Assembly: GCF_031457955.1 (NCBI RefSeq) | Contig: NZ_JAVDXN010000001.1 | Span: forward strand, 930,001-994,000 | Source of the DNA: Mixta sp031457955 | GTDB taxonomy: Bacteria > Pseudomonadota > Gammaproteobacteria > Enterobacterales > Enterobacteriaceae | Length of the DNA: 64,000 nucleotides | Direction of reading: 5' to 3' | Shown: positions 25,966-33,339 of the stretch, piece after piece | Layout: every line of letters starts with the position of its first letter | How positions within the stretch are numbered: position 1 is the stretch's first letter | Program-made: the position numbers and the translations under genes | Notes under the pieces: generated by a model | What the model was told of the DNA's origin: nothing | Seen by the model: the letters and a program-made list of their open reading frames with translations, nothing else | The model's database searches: none

Positions 25966-27276
25966 TTAGCCCCAGCGCTGTTTGGCCAGCAGCATCAGCG
26001 TGGTCAATGCCGCAGGCAACGCCAGCAGCATAAAGATCTGGCTAAACGACCAGCCCAGCGCCAGCATTTCTGCCCCGGCGAAGGCGCTAAGAATCGCGCC
26101 GATACGACCGATGCCATGCATCCAGCTGGAACCGGTGGCGCGCGCCGAAGTGGGATAATAGCTGGCGGCCAACGCATTCATGCCGGTATTGGCACCGTTG
26201 AAACAAAAACCGCAGCAAAAAGCGATAAGCGCCATTAGCAACGGCTGGGCAGATGCGCAGCCAAGCAGAATCGCCGCCAGCCCGCCGCAAAAATAGATTG
26301 CCGCCAGCGCCCGATTGGCATTAACCCGATCCATTAACCAACCGGCGAACAGCGATCCTACGGTGCCACCCGCCTGGTACATGGCGGTAATCAGCGCGGC
26401 GGCGGTAACGCTTAATCCCATATCGCCAATCAGCGCTGGCATCCAGCTGCCAATCAGATAGACCAGAAACAGCCCCATAAAGTAGCCGCCCCACAGCATC
26501 AGGCTGCCGAAACGGTACTGAACGGAAAGCACGGTGCGGATACCGCCTGCGCCCGGCATCGGTAGAGGATAAACAAAGGTGCTATAGGGGGTGGTGCTGC
26601 CCGGCCACATTTTTTCGACAATAGCGCGAATGCGCCAGTCCGCCGCCTGCTGTGCCAGCAGAAAGCGCACCGATTCAGGCAGGTAGCGCAGCAGCAGCGG
26701 CAACAGCATCAAAGGCAGAATGCCGCCTAACAGCAGCACCGCATGCCAGCCGAAATTTGGGATCAGCCATGAGGCGGCAAAACCGCCGCTGGCCGCGCCG
26801 AAGGTAAAGCCGCAGAACACCACGGTAATCAAAAATGCGCGCTGGCGCTCAGGGGCATATTCCGCGACCAGCGTACCGACGTTTGGCATTGCGGCACCCA
26901 GCCCCAGCCCGGTCAGCAGTCGGAACAGCATCATCTGTTCGATGTTTTGCGCCATTGCCGTCGCCAGCGTCCAGAGACCAAAAAAGAAGACGCTGCTGAT
27001 AATGATCCAGCGCCGTCCGTAGCGGTCGGCCAGCGGGCCGGCAAACATCGCGCCCAGCGCCAGCCCGACCAGCGCCGCGCCAATCGCCATGCCAAGCTGA
27101 TGGCTGGATATTTGCCAGGCGCTACGCAGAGCGGGCGCAATAAACCCCATCAGCGCGATATCCATGCCATCCAGCGCGACGATAATAAAACAGAGCGCGA
27201 TAATGCGTCGTTGAAATGCGCTCAGGCCGTGCTGGTTAATGCGCTGGCGAACGTCAATGGCCGTTGTACTGTCCAG
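25966..27276 (-). CDS. AAHS-family aromatic acid:H+ symporter, CTG start inferred
   Basis: Major-facilitator transporter of the aromatic acid:H+ symporter family (PcaK, BenK type). The ATG at 27165 would give 399 aa and remove TM1. The frame stays open upstream for 44 more codons, and the residues before that ATG (IDVRQRINQHGLSAFQRRI, then CFIIVALDG) are the expected N-terminus, completing the TM1 signature LDGMD. No ATG, GTG or TTG exists there. CTG 27274-27276 lies 7 nt after AGGGAG and gives 436 aa, the family norm. GPLADRYGRR is the loop 2-3 motif. It is divergent from the PcaQ-like regulator. Substrate is probably a benzoate- or protocatechuate-like acid, by family. Confidence 0.82.
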   Translation of the reverse strand: MDSTTAIDVRQRINQHGLSAFQRRIIALCFIIVALDGMDIALMGFIAPALRSAWQISSHQLGMAIGAALVGLALGAMFAGPLADRYGRRWIIISSVFFFGLWTLATAMAQNIEQMMLFRLLTGLGLGAAMPNVGTLVAEYAPERQRAFLITVVFCGFTFGAASGGFAASWLIPNFGWHAVLLLGGILPLMLLPLLLRYLPESVRFLLAQQAADWRIRAIVEKMWPGSTTPYSTFVYPLPMPGAGGIRTVLSVQYRFGSLMLWGGYFMGLFLVYLIGSWMPALIGDMGLSVTAAALITAMYQAGGTVGSLFAGWLMDRVNANRALAAIYFCGGLAAILLGCASAQPLLMALIAFCCGFCFNGANTGMNALAASYYPTSARATGSSWMHGIGRIGAILSAFAGAEMLALGWSFSQIFMLLALPAALTTLMLLAKQRWG

Positions 27277-27635
27277 AACTCGACTCCCTGTGGTTTGTTA
27301 ACAGATAAAGCGTCCAGTAATGATAAAAAAACGCTCTATCATAGCGAAACGCTATACGCTGACGCCATGACTTTGCCGCTGCCTGAAATATTCTCAATAC
27401 GCTCTTTTGCCCGCTGCCGTTGCCTGAAATTGTCTCAATACGTTTTTGCCCGCTGCCGCTACGGTTAACCATGCGAAAAAGTTATGGCGTTCCAGGAAAG
27501 AATTACTTTCGTGTTGATGAATACCGTTCTTTTCCTGAGCAACCGGCGATAATGTTAAATTTAATTTGCAATAAAGTTAACAAAATTGCAGCCTGCTGCT
27601 TGCGTAACTTCTCACGGTCTCTTTACTCTTGCCCT
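27277..27635. other. Divergent regulatory region between MFS transporter and PcaQ-like gene
   Basis: A 359-bp gap with no credible gene. It carries the imperfect tandem repeat at 27374-27453, each unit with a LysR-type box. The right-hand part (27530-27630) is AT-rich and probably holds the regulator's promoter. Confidence 0.55.
27374..27453. repeat. Two-copy ~40-bp tandem repeat with LTTR boxes
   Basis: Unit 1 (27374-27414) and unit 2 (27415-27453) differ at a few bases, and a third unit starts (27454-27460). Each contains a TGA-N7-TCA dyad: TGAAATATTCTCA at 27384-27396 and TGAAATTGTCTCA at 27425-27437. These fit the T-N11-A rule for LysR-type operators. The 41-bp spacing is about four helical turns. 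Confidence 0.7.
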
Positions 27636-28559
27636 ATGGATAAAAACTATCTGTTTAATCAGCGCATTCGTCTGCGTCATTTACATACTTTTGTCGCGGT
27701 CGCGCAGCAAGGTACGCTGGGCCGCGCGGCGGAAACGCTCAGCCTGAGCCAGCCCGCGCTTTCGAAAACCCTTAATGAACTGGAAGAGCTGACCGGCGTG
27801 CGTCTGTTTGAGCGTGGCCGATTGGGCGCGCAGCTTACCACCTTCGGCGAGCAGTTCTTAACCCATGCCATTAAGGTGCTGGATGCGCTAAACCATGCCG
27901 GTCAGTCTTTTTCCAGCCCGATGAGCGATCGCCCGGTCATTATTCGGTTGGGCGCATTGACCACGGCGGCGATGGGCATGCTGCCGCAAATTCTTGACCG
28001 TTTTCACCAGCAGCAGCCGCAGGCCACGGTGCAGGTCGCCACGCTGCACAATAATGTGCTGCTGGCCGGTCTCAAAGCCGGTGAGTTTGATATTGGTATT
28101 GGCCGCATGGCGGATGCCGATATGATGACCGGGCTCGCTTATGAGCTGCTATTTCTGGAATCGTTACGGCTGGTGGTACGGCCGGAACATCCGCTTTTAA
28201 GTGACAACGTCACCCTTTCCCGCGCGCTACAGTGGCCGGTGGTGATTTCACCGGAAGGCACCGCGCCGCGCCGTATCGCCCAGGCGATGATGGATCAACA
28301 GGGCTGCACCCTGCCCGCCAGCTGCGTGGAGACCTCGTCCACTTCGCTGGCGCGTCAGCTGGCGCTGCGTTATGACTATGTCTGGTTTGTGCCGTCGGGC
28401 GCGGTAAAAGAAGATCTTTCCCACAGCGCGCTGGTGGCGTTGCCCATTGCTTCGCACGGGCCAGGAGAACCGGTGGGCATTATTACCCGCACCGGCCATC
28501 CGCTCTGCCTTAGCGCAGAGATCCTGCTGGCGACCATTCGTAAGTGTCATTCAGGGTAA
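27636..28559 (+). CDS. PcaQ-like LysR-family regulator
   Basis: 307 aa. The N-terminal winged helix reads IRLRHLHTFVAVAQQGTLGR, then LSLSQPALSKTLNELEELTG and LFERGRLGAQLT, which is the PcaQ/GbpR-type pattern. The effector domain includes GALTTAAMGMLPQ and EFDIGIGRMAD. PcaQ-type proteins activate protocatechuate catabolic operons; here no pca gene is present and the only candidate target is the divergent AAHS transporter. I chose ATG 27636; the upstream open frame has no homologous content. The ribosome-binding site is weak. Confidence 0.82.
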   Translation: MDKNYLFNQRIRLRHLHTFVAVAQQGTLGRAAETLSLSQPALSKTLNELEELTGVRLFERGRLGAQLTTFGEQFLTHAIKVLDALNHAGQSFSSPMSDRPVIIRLGALTTAAMGMLPQILDRFHQQQPQATVQVATLHNNVLLAGLKAGEFDIGIGRMADADMMTGLAYELLFLESLRLVVRPEHPLLSDNVTLSRALQWPVVISPEGTAPRRIAQAMMDQQGCTLPASCVETSSTSLARQLALRYDYVWFVPSGAVKEDLSHSALVALPIASHGPGEPVGIITRTGHPLCLSAEILLATIRKCHSG

Positions 28560-28622
28560 CGGATGCGGAATAGTTAAACACGGGTGCGGAAAACAACGGC
28601 TGGACAAGGCCAGCCGCAGAGA

Positions 28623-29186
28623 TTAACGGCTGCGTTTCGCATGCCGTTCGCGGTTATCCAGCCGCGCCTGTTCTGTTTTACGCATACCGACATAGATCGC
28701 GCCGCTGCCGCCATGCTGTGGCTGAGCAATGCAGAACGCCTGTACGTCGTCAAACTGCTGCAACCAGCGCGCCAGATAACTGCGTACAATATTGGCATGG
28801 GATTCATCTTCCCTGCCTTTACCATGCACAATCAGCAGGTTGCGTAAATTATCCTTCCGCGCTTCCATCATAAAAGCAAACACCGCCTGGCGGCACGCCT
28901 CCACCGGCTGACGCAGCAGGTTCAGGCTGGCGTCGAGCTTATATTTGCCCAGACGCAGTTTATCCAGCACGCCCTGCTGAATGCCTTCGGCTTTATATTC
29001 CAGCGGATCGCTGAGCGGCACAATATCGAGGTAGCCTCGGGTAAGGAAGTTCTCCATTTCCTCATTCACCGGCTGACGCGGCGTTTTTGGCGTCGGCGCT
29101 TTGAGCCAGTGAATATTCGCGCAATCTTTCAGCGGAGTGACATCTTCCATAGCGTCACGAAACAGATCTTTATCGTCAAGGTTCAT
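28623..29186 (-). CDS. smrA: Smr-domain DNA endonuclease SmrA
   Basis: 187-aa protein, the same length as E. coli SmrA (YdaL). The N-terminal MNLDDKDLFRDAMEDVTPLK and the C-terminal Smr domain with LDASLNLLRQPVEACRQAV, LLIVHGKGRE and PQHGGSGAIYVGM are diagnostic. The HGKGR loop is the conserved nuclease-type motif. The ATG at 29184-29186 was chosen over an upstream in-frame start (29288), which lacks homology. It is a standalone gene in the fnr region, as in E. coli. Confidence 0.93.
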   Translation of the reverse strand: MNLDDKDLFRDAMEDVTPLKDCANIHWLKAPTPKTPRQPVNEEMENFLTRGYLDIVPLSDPLEYKAEGIQQGVLDKLRLGKYKLDASLNLLRQPVEACRQAVFAFMMEARKDNLRNLLIVHGKGREDESHANIVRSYLARWLQQFDDVQAFCIAQPQHGGSGAIYVGMRKTEQARLDNRERHAKRSR

Positions 29187-29582
29187 GGGGCTTACCTCAC
29201 GCCTGAAATGTCGTGGCAATGCACGAAGAAGAAAATAGCCGTGCGTCCCGCTCAGTTTAACTGATTGACGAGGCGTTGCCAAAACCAATGCCAGCGCGCG
29301 CTATGAGCGCGATCGCTGTTTGATTATCAACCAGCGAAACGGCTATTTTTTGTCAGGTCAGTTAAGTGTTAAACACCGTTTCAGATCCGCCGGAGGGTTA
29401 AAAAGGTCTTTCGCGTCATTAATTAACAAAAAAGCGCATAAATTTCATCCACTCAGTTACATTGATGTTATTAATCGATAACGTCCCTGCTTTTTATGCG
29501 GTTAAAAGTGCGCTTATGCATTCCATTTCGCGCCTGAAGAATGTTAAAATTGACCTCAGTCAATTATTGTCGAGGATGTATC
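29187..29582. other. smrA-fnr intergenic region
   Basis: A 396-bp AT-rich divergent region. It carries the fnr promoter with its FNR box near the right end. E. coli has ogt next to fnr; there is no trace of ogt or of another gene here. Confidence 0.5.
29550..29563 (+). promoter_or_regulatory. FNR box upstream of fnr
   Basis: TTGACCTCAGTCAA matches the FNR consensus TTGAT-N4-ATCAA with a symmetrical T-to-C/A-to-G change in each half. It ends 19 bp before the fnr ATG, in line with the known autorepression of fnr in E. coli. Confidence 0.75.
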
Positions 29583-30335
29583 ATGATCCCGGAAAAACGC
29601 AGCATTCGTCGTATCCAGTCTGGTGGATGCGCAATTCATTGCCAGGACTGTAGTATTAGCCAACTCTGTATTCCTTTTACGCTGAATGAGCACGAGCTGG
29701 ACCAGCTGGACAACATTATCGAGCGTAAAAAACCGATTCAGAAAGGTCAGGCGTTGTTTAAGGCCGGTGATGAGCTGCGTTCGCTGTATGCTATTCGCTC
29801 CGGAACCATTAAAAGTTACACCATTACCGAACAGGGCGATGAGCAAATCACCGGCTTTCACCTGGCGGGCGACCTGGTTGGCTTCGACGCTATCGGCTCC
29901 GGGCACCACCCCAGCTTTGCGCAGGCGCTGGAAACCTCAATGGTGTGTGAGATTCCTTTCGAAACATTAGATGATCTCTCCGGTAAAATGCCTGCTCTGC
30001 GCCAGCAGATGATGCGTTTGATGAGCGGCGAGATCAAAGGCGATCAGGACATGATCCTGCTGCTTTCCAAGAAAAACGCCGAAGAACGCCTGGCCGCCTT
30101 TATCTGGAACCTGGCGCGTCGTTTCGGCCAGCGCGGTTTCTCACAGCGCGAATTTCGTCTGACCATGACGCGTGGCGATATCGGTAACTACCTGGGACTG
30201 ACGGTGGAAACCATCAGCCGCCTGCTGGGACGCTTCCAGAAAAGCGGTATGCTGGCGGTGAAAGGTAAATATATTACTATTGAAGACCATCCAATGCTGG
30301 CCGAGCTGGCCGGTCAAAGCCGCGGCGCGGCCTGA
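29583..30335 (+). CDS. fnr: Anaerobic global regulator FNR
   Basis: CRP-family oxygen sensor. The 250-aa length is that of E. coli FNR. The N-terminal cluster ligands are all present (Cys20, Cys23 and Cys29 within GGCAIHCQDCSISQLC), with the fourth Cys in TSMVCEIPF. The DNA-recognition helix reads GLTVETISRLLGRF with the E-x-x-S-R signature. ATG 29583 gives the expected MIPEKR start. It binds a [4Fe-4S] cluster and dimerises without oxygen. The FnrS small RNA, a direct FNR target, lies at 63032-63153. Confidence 0.97.
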   Translation: MIPEKRSIRRIQSGGCAIHCQDCSISQLCIPFTLNEHELDQLDNIIERKKPIQKGQALFKAGDELRSLYAIRSGTIKSYTITEQGDEQITGFHLAGDLVGFDAIGSGHHPSFAQALETSMVCEIPFETLDDLSGKMPALRQQMMRLMSGEIKGDQDMILLLSKKNAEERLAAFIWNLARRFGQRGFSQREFRLTMTRGDIGNYLGLTVETISRLLGRFQKSGMLAVKGKYITIEDHPMLAELAGQSRGAA

Positions 30336-30342
30336 TAAGTTG

Positions 30343-30376
30343 GCCGGATCACTATTTGTTATTTTATTGATCCGGC
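30343..30376 (+). terminator. Hairpin after fnr
   Basis: GCCGGATCA and TGATCCGGC form a 9-bp stem around a T-rich 16-nt loop just after the fnr stop. The T-rich part lies in the loop, so efficiency is uncertain. Confidence 0.5.
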
Positions 30377-30453
30377 TAGAACTTTCCCTCTTTTGCCTGA
30401 CCTGTTAATGGGCTATCTTTACCTGACACGCTCTGGTGTTTGGAGAAGCCGTT

Positions 30454-31404
30454 ATGGTTAAGTATCAAAATATTCTGGTGGCGATAGATCCGGAACAGGA
30501 CGATCAGCCTGCTTTGCGTCGGGCCGTTTACCTCAACCAGCGTATCGGCGGGAAAATTAAGGCTTTTTTGCCTATTTATGATTTTTCCTATGAGATGACC
30601 ACCCTGCTTTCACCCGATGAACGCACCACGATGCGCCAGGGAGTAATCAGCCAGCGCACCGAATGGATTCGCGAACAGGCTCAGGCTTATCTGGACGCGG
30701 GTGTGGCTATCGATATCAAGGTGGTGTGGCATAACCGCCCCTTTGAAGCGATTATTCAGGAAGTCCTCGCCGGTCAGCACGATTTAGTGTTAAAAATGGC
30801 CCACCAGCACGATCGGCTGGAGTCGGTTATTTTTACCCCTACCGACTGGCATCTGCTACGTAAATGTCCCTGCCCGGTCTGGATGGTGAAAGATCAGCCC
30901 TGGCCAGAACAGGGTAAAGCAGTGGTGGCCGTGAACCTTGCCAGCGAAGAGCCGCACCACGATGGCCTTAATCAAAAGCTGATACGTGAAACCACCGAGC
31001 TGGCCGCCATGGTTAACCATACCGAGGTGCATCTGGTGGGCGCCTATCCGGTTACGCCCATCAATATCGCCATTGAGCTGCCCGATTTCGATCCCAGCAT
31101 CTATAACGATGCCATTCGCGGTCAGCACCTGGTGGCGATGAAAGCGCTGCGGCAAAAATTCGCTATCGATGAGAAGTTTACCCATGTGGCGAAAGGGCTG
31201 CCCGAGGAAGTGATTCCGGATTTGGCCGACCACCTGAACGCAGGTGTGGTGGTGTTAGGCACTATTGGTCGTACCGGCCTGTCAGCGGCGTTTTTGGGTA
31301 ATACCGCGGAACAGGTTATCGACCATTTGCGTTGCGATCTGTTAGTGATTAAGCCAGATAACTTTGCTTCGTCCATTGAACTGGATGACGACGAAGACGA
31401 TTAA
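30454..31404 (+). CDS. uspE: Universal stress protein E
   Basis: Tandem-domain universal stress protein, 316 aa as in E. coli UspE. Domain 1 opens with KYQNILVAIDPEQDDQPALR and domain 2 carries VVVLGTIGRTGLSAAFLGN, ending in an acidic ELDDDEDD tail. It is implicated in stress survival, motility and aggregation in E. coli. The ATG at 30454 sits 7 nt after GGAGAA; a GTG six codons upstream is open but unlikely. The fnr-uspE order is conserved. Confidence 0.95.
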   Translation: MVKYQNILVAIDPEQDDQPALRRAVYLNQRIGGKIKAFLPIYDFSYEMTTLLSPDERTTMRQGVISQRTEWIREQAQAYLDAGVAIDIKVVWHNRPFEAIIQEVLAGQHDLVLKMAHQHDRLESVIFTPTDWHLLRKCPCPVWMVKDQPWPEQGKAVVAVNLASEEPHHDGLNQKLIRETTELAAMVNHTEVHLVGAYPVTPINIAIELPDFDPSIYNDAIRGQHLVAMKALRQKFAIDEKFTHVAKGLPEEVIPDLADHLNAGVVVLGTIGRTGLSAAFLGNTAEQVIDHLRCDLLVIKPDNFASSIELDDDEDD

Positions 31405-31432
31405 CCCGCGCGGGTAAACGCAGCGCAAACCA

Positions 31433-31469
31433 AAGCCGTTGTCGACATCATGCCGACAGCGGCTTTTTT
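31433..31469 (+). terminator. uspE terminator (copy 1 of a repeated terminator)
   Basis: AAGCCGTTGTCG pairs with CGACAGCGGCTT and is followed by TTTTTTA. The 3' half is the same as in the terminator at 33297-33333 beyond the two-gene cassette. Confidence 0.85.
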
Positions 31470-31665
31470 ATTCGCACGACGCGTGTTGTCCGTCACGAAA
31501 ACAGGTCCAATAATTACTGCCGGACAGGTTTACTGACCGCATACAGGTAGCGTAAAGTATTAATATAAATTAATGATTAATCAGCTATCGGTTTGCCCTC
31601 GCCGGGAGAGCGCTTGCAGAGTAAACATCGATGCCGCTGATAAAGATGACCCAAAGGAAAGCAAT

Positions 31666-32625
31666 ATGGCCCTGCCTGGATACGCAGAAAATAATCTTCC
31701 TGACTACAGTTTTGCCCGATTGACCAGCAAAGGCGCACCGGATTTTGACTTTGCAGCGCTGGGTGCTTCGATGGACTGCTCGCGCGATTTCAGCCGGGCA
31801 GGCATTATTTATGCTGAAGGATCCCAACGTTATCTGGTACGCCCAACGAAACGCCATCCCAATGGCCAGAGCGGCGTGGTAACGCACGTTGTTGTCACCA
31901 AGGCGCCAGCAAAAAATGGTGATCTTAGCGTGGGAAAATCCCTGACTAACGCGGTTTCTTCAACCTCTTTAGGTCCCGAAATCGCCTCCACCGTGCTTTC
32001 CTGTGGCGCGATGTTGATTACCGCTGGCGTCATGGCCTCTGCCGCCGCCGCTACCCCGCTTACAGCAGGTGCCAGCGGTGCGCTGGTAGCCATTGGTTAT
32101 GCCGGTGCCGCCGCCAGCGGCCTGCAATGCATCAATGGCCTTTATCGGCTATATGATTTGGTGGAAAATGGCGGCGATTCTGTGCAGTGGCTTGATTCAC
32201 AGAACTGGTACGTCGCCACCTCTACCGCGTTAGATCTCATCTCATTAGCCAGTGCGGGCGGCGCGCTGAAAGAAGCGCTTGCCACCTGGCGATCCATGAA
32301 ATCCGTCTCGTCGCTTAAGGCAACGGAATGGTTAAAAAATTACCCTCGCCAGGATCGTGCGCGGTTAACTGAACTGATTATTCGCCTGCAAAATCCGGGC
32401 ATCAGTAATAAAGAAATCAAAGCGGCGATTCGCGCCGGGCTTTACCCAAAACGTTTCCCTGTGCAACCCATTCAGACTGAACTCACGCGTCAGTTGGCAA
32501 ACGTGGTGAATAGCTCAGCCGCGCTGGCGGGCAGCGCCGTAAGCGGCGTAATTGCCGCGCCCAGCAACGTGCCGAAAACCGGGCGTTATATTATTGGTAC
32601 TATTCAGTCATTGGCGGTGCTGTAA
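31666..32625 (+). CDS. Unknown protein with hydrophobic Ala/Gly core (possible toxin/effector)
   Basis: 319 aa from ATG 31666, which follows AAAGGA at good spacing; an upstream in-frame ATG at 31573 has no ribosome-binding site. Residues 1-85 are soluble (LPDYSFARLTSKGAPDFDFA, then GSQRYLVRPTKRHPNGQSGV). Residues about 100-175 are Ala/Gly-rich and hydrophobic, enough for two or three membrane helices. The rest is amphipathic and basic, with another Ala-rich stretch near the C-terminus. There is no signal peptide. It overlaps the next gene by one base. Soluble head, hydrophobic core and a membrane-protein partner resemble pore-forming effector-immunity pairs. I do not recognise the family; the role is inference. 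Confidence 0.75.
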   Translation: MALPGYAENNLPDYSFARLTSKGAPDFDFAALGASMDCSRDFSRAGIIYAEGSQRYLVRPTKRHPNGQSGVVTHVVVTKAPAKNGDLSVGKSLTNAVSSTSLGPEIASTVLSCGAMLITAGVMASAAAATPLTAGASGALVAIGYAGAAASGLQCINGLYRLYDLVENGGDSVQWLDSQNWYVATSTALDLISLASAGGALKEALATWRSMKSVSSLKATEWLKNYPRQDRARLTELIIRLQNPGISNKEIKAAIRAGLYPKRFPVQPIQTELTRQLANVVNSSAALAGSAVSGVIAAPSNVPKTGRYIIGTIQSLAVL

Positions 32626-33215
32626 TGCCGTTGAGCACTTTTCTTTGCGGACGTTATTTCTGCGATCTGCTGCAACATGGGCGTGAAGTGGAGACGGCGA
32701 TTGCGCGTAAGGACGCAAGCCTGTTGCAGCATTCCACCGTGGATATGGAACGCTGGTTCGCAAAACCGGCCCATGAGCTGCCGAAACAGAACGGTTTTCC
32801 TTTAGCGCTGGCGCTGCTGCTGTTTTTATTCATCTTTGCGCTGGATCTGCTGACCACGCTGGCCATAGCGCCGTCGTTATCGCCCCCGCTGCGGGCGCTG
32901 TTTTTTTTCGCGCCCTCGATACTGTTTATCTTCAGTAACCTCACCGCGACCTGGTTTATTGCGCGCGGTAAAACAGCTGGCTTGCGCTGGTATAGCGGCG
33001 TTTATCACAGCCTTGGTTTAGCCACCCTGCTATTACTCTGTTCTACACTGTTTGCGGGCAACGGGCATCATGGCCTTTTAATGCTGATCGCACTGTTTTT
33101 GCTGCTCGGATGCCGCTATGTCTTTAACAGCCGTGCATTTATGGCGTTTGTGCTTTTCTGTCGCACACAGCGTATCGCTACGCTGGCGCGCACCAGACGG
33201 CAGGCAAAAAATTGA
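32625..33215 (+). CDS. Four-helix membrane protein (possible immunity partner)
   Basis: 196 aa; start ATG shares its A with the upstream TAA (TAATG), so the two genes are translationally coupled. A hydrophilic N-terminus (residues 1-55, with ERWFAKPAHELPKQNG) precedes four hydrophobic segments, at about 58-80, 88-110, 125-145 and 148-165, and a short basic C-terminus. It has no similarity I can name. Polytopic inner-membrane proteins directly downstream of a hydrophobic toxin often give self-protection. That role is suggested only by arrangement. Confidence 0.75.
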   Translation: MPLSTFLCGRYFCDLLQHGREVETAIARKDASLLQHSTVDMERWFAKPAHELPKQNGFPLALALLLFLFIFALDLLTTLAIAPSLSPPLRALFFFAPSILFIFSNLTATWFIARGKTAGLRWYSGVYHSLGLATLLLLCSTLFAGNGHHGLLMLIALFLLLGCRYVFNSRAFMAFVLFCRTQRIATLARTRRQAKN

Positions 33216-33260
33216 TCAGCAGCCAGACGCGTCATCAGAATCAGCTTGTTACGGGTGACT

Positions 33261-33287
33261 CCGCTTCTGCGTTTAGGGCAGAAGCGG
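33261..33287. other. Inverted repeat before the cassette terminator
   Basis: CCGCTTCTGC and GCAGAAGCGG form a 10-bp stem with a 7-nt loop immediately upstream of the terminator at 33297. No T-run follows on either strand. Confidence 0.4.
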
Positions 33288-33296
33288 GCAAAAGAA

Positions 33297-33333
33297 AAGC
33301 CGCTGTCGAACGATGCCGACAGCGGCTTTTTTT
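33297..33333. terminator. Bidirectional terminator, cassette/pntB (copy 2)
   Basis: AAGCCGCTGTCG pairs with CGACAGCGGCTT, flanked by AAAAG on the left and TTTTTTT on the right, so it serves both the cassette and the converging pntB. It is near-identical to the uspE terminator at 31433-31469. Confidence 0.85.
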
Positions 33334-33339
33334 ATCGCC

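Noticed and set aside
27374..27453. Tandem repeat considered as a CRISPR fragment
   Set aside because: Units abut without unique spacers and contain LysR-type dyads, so a regulatory repeat fits better.
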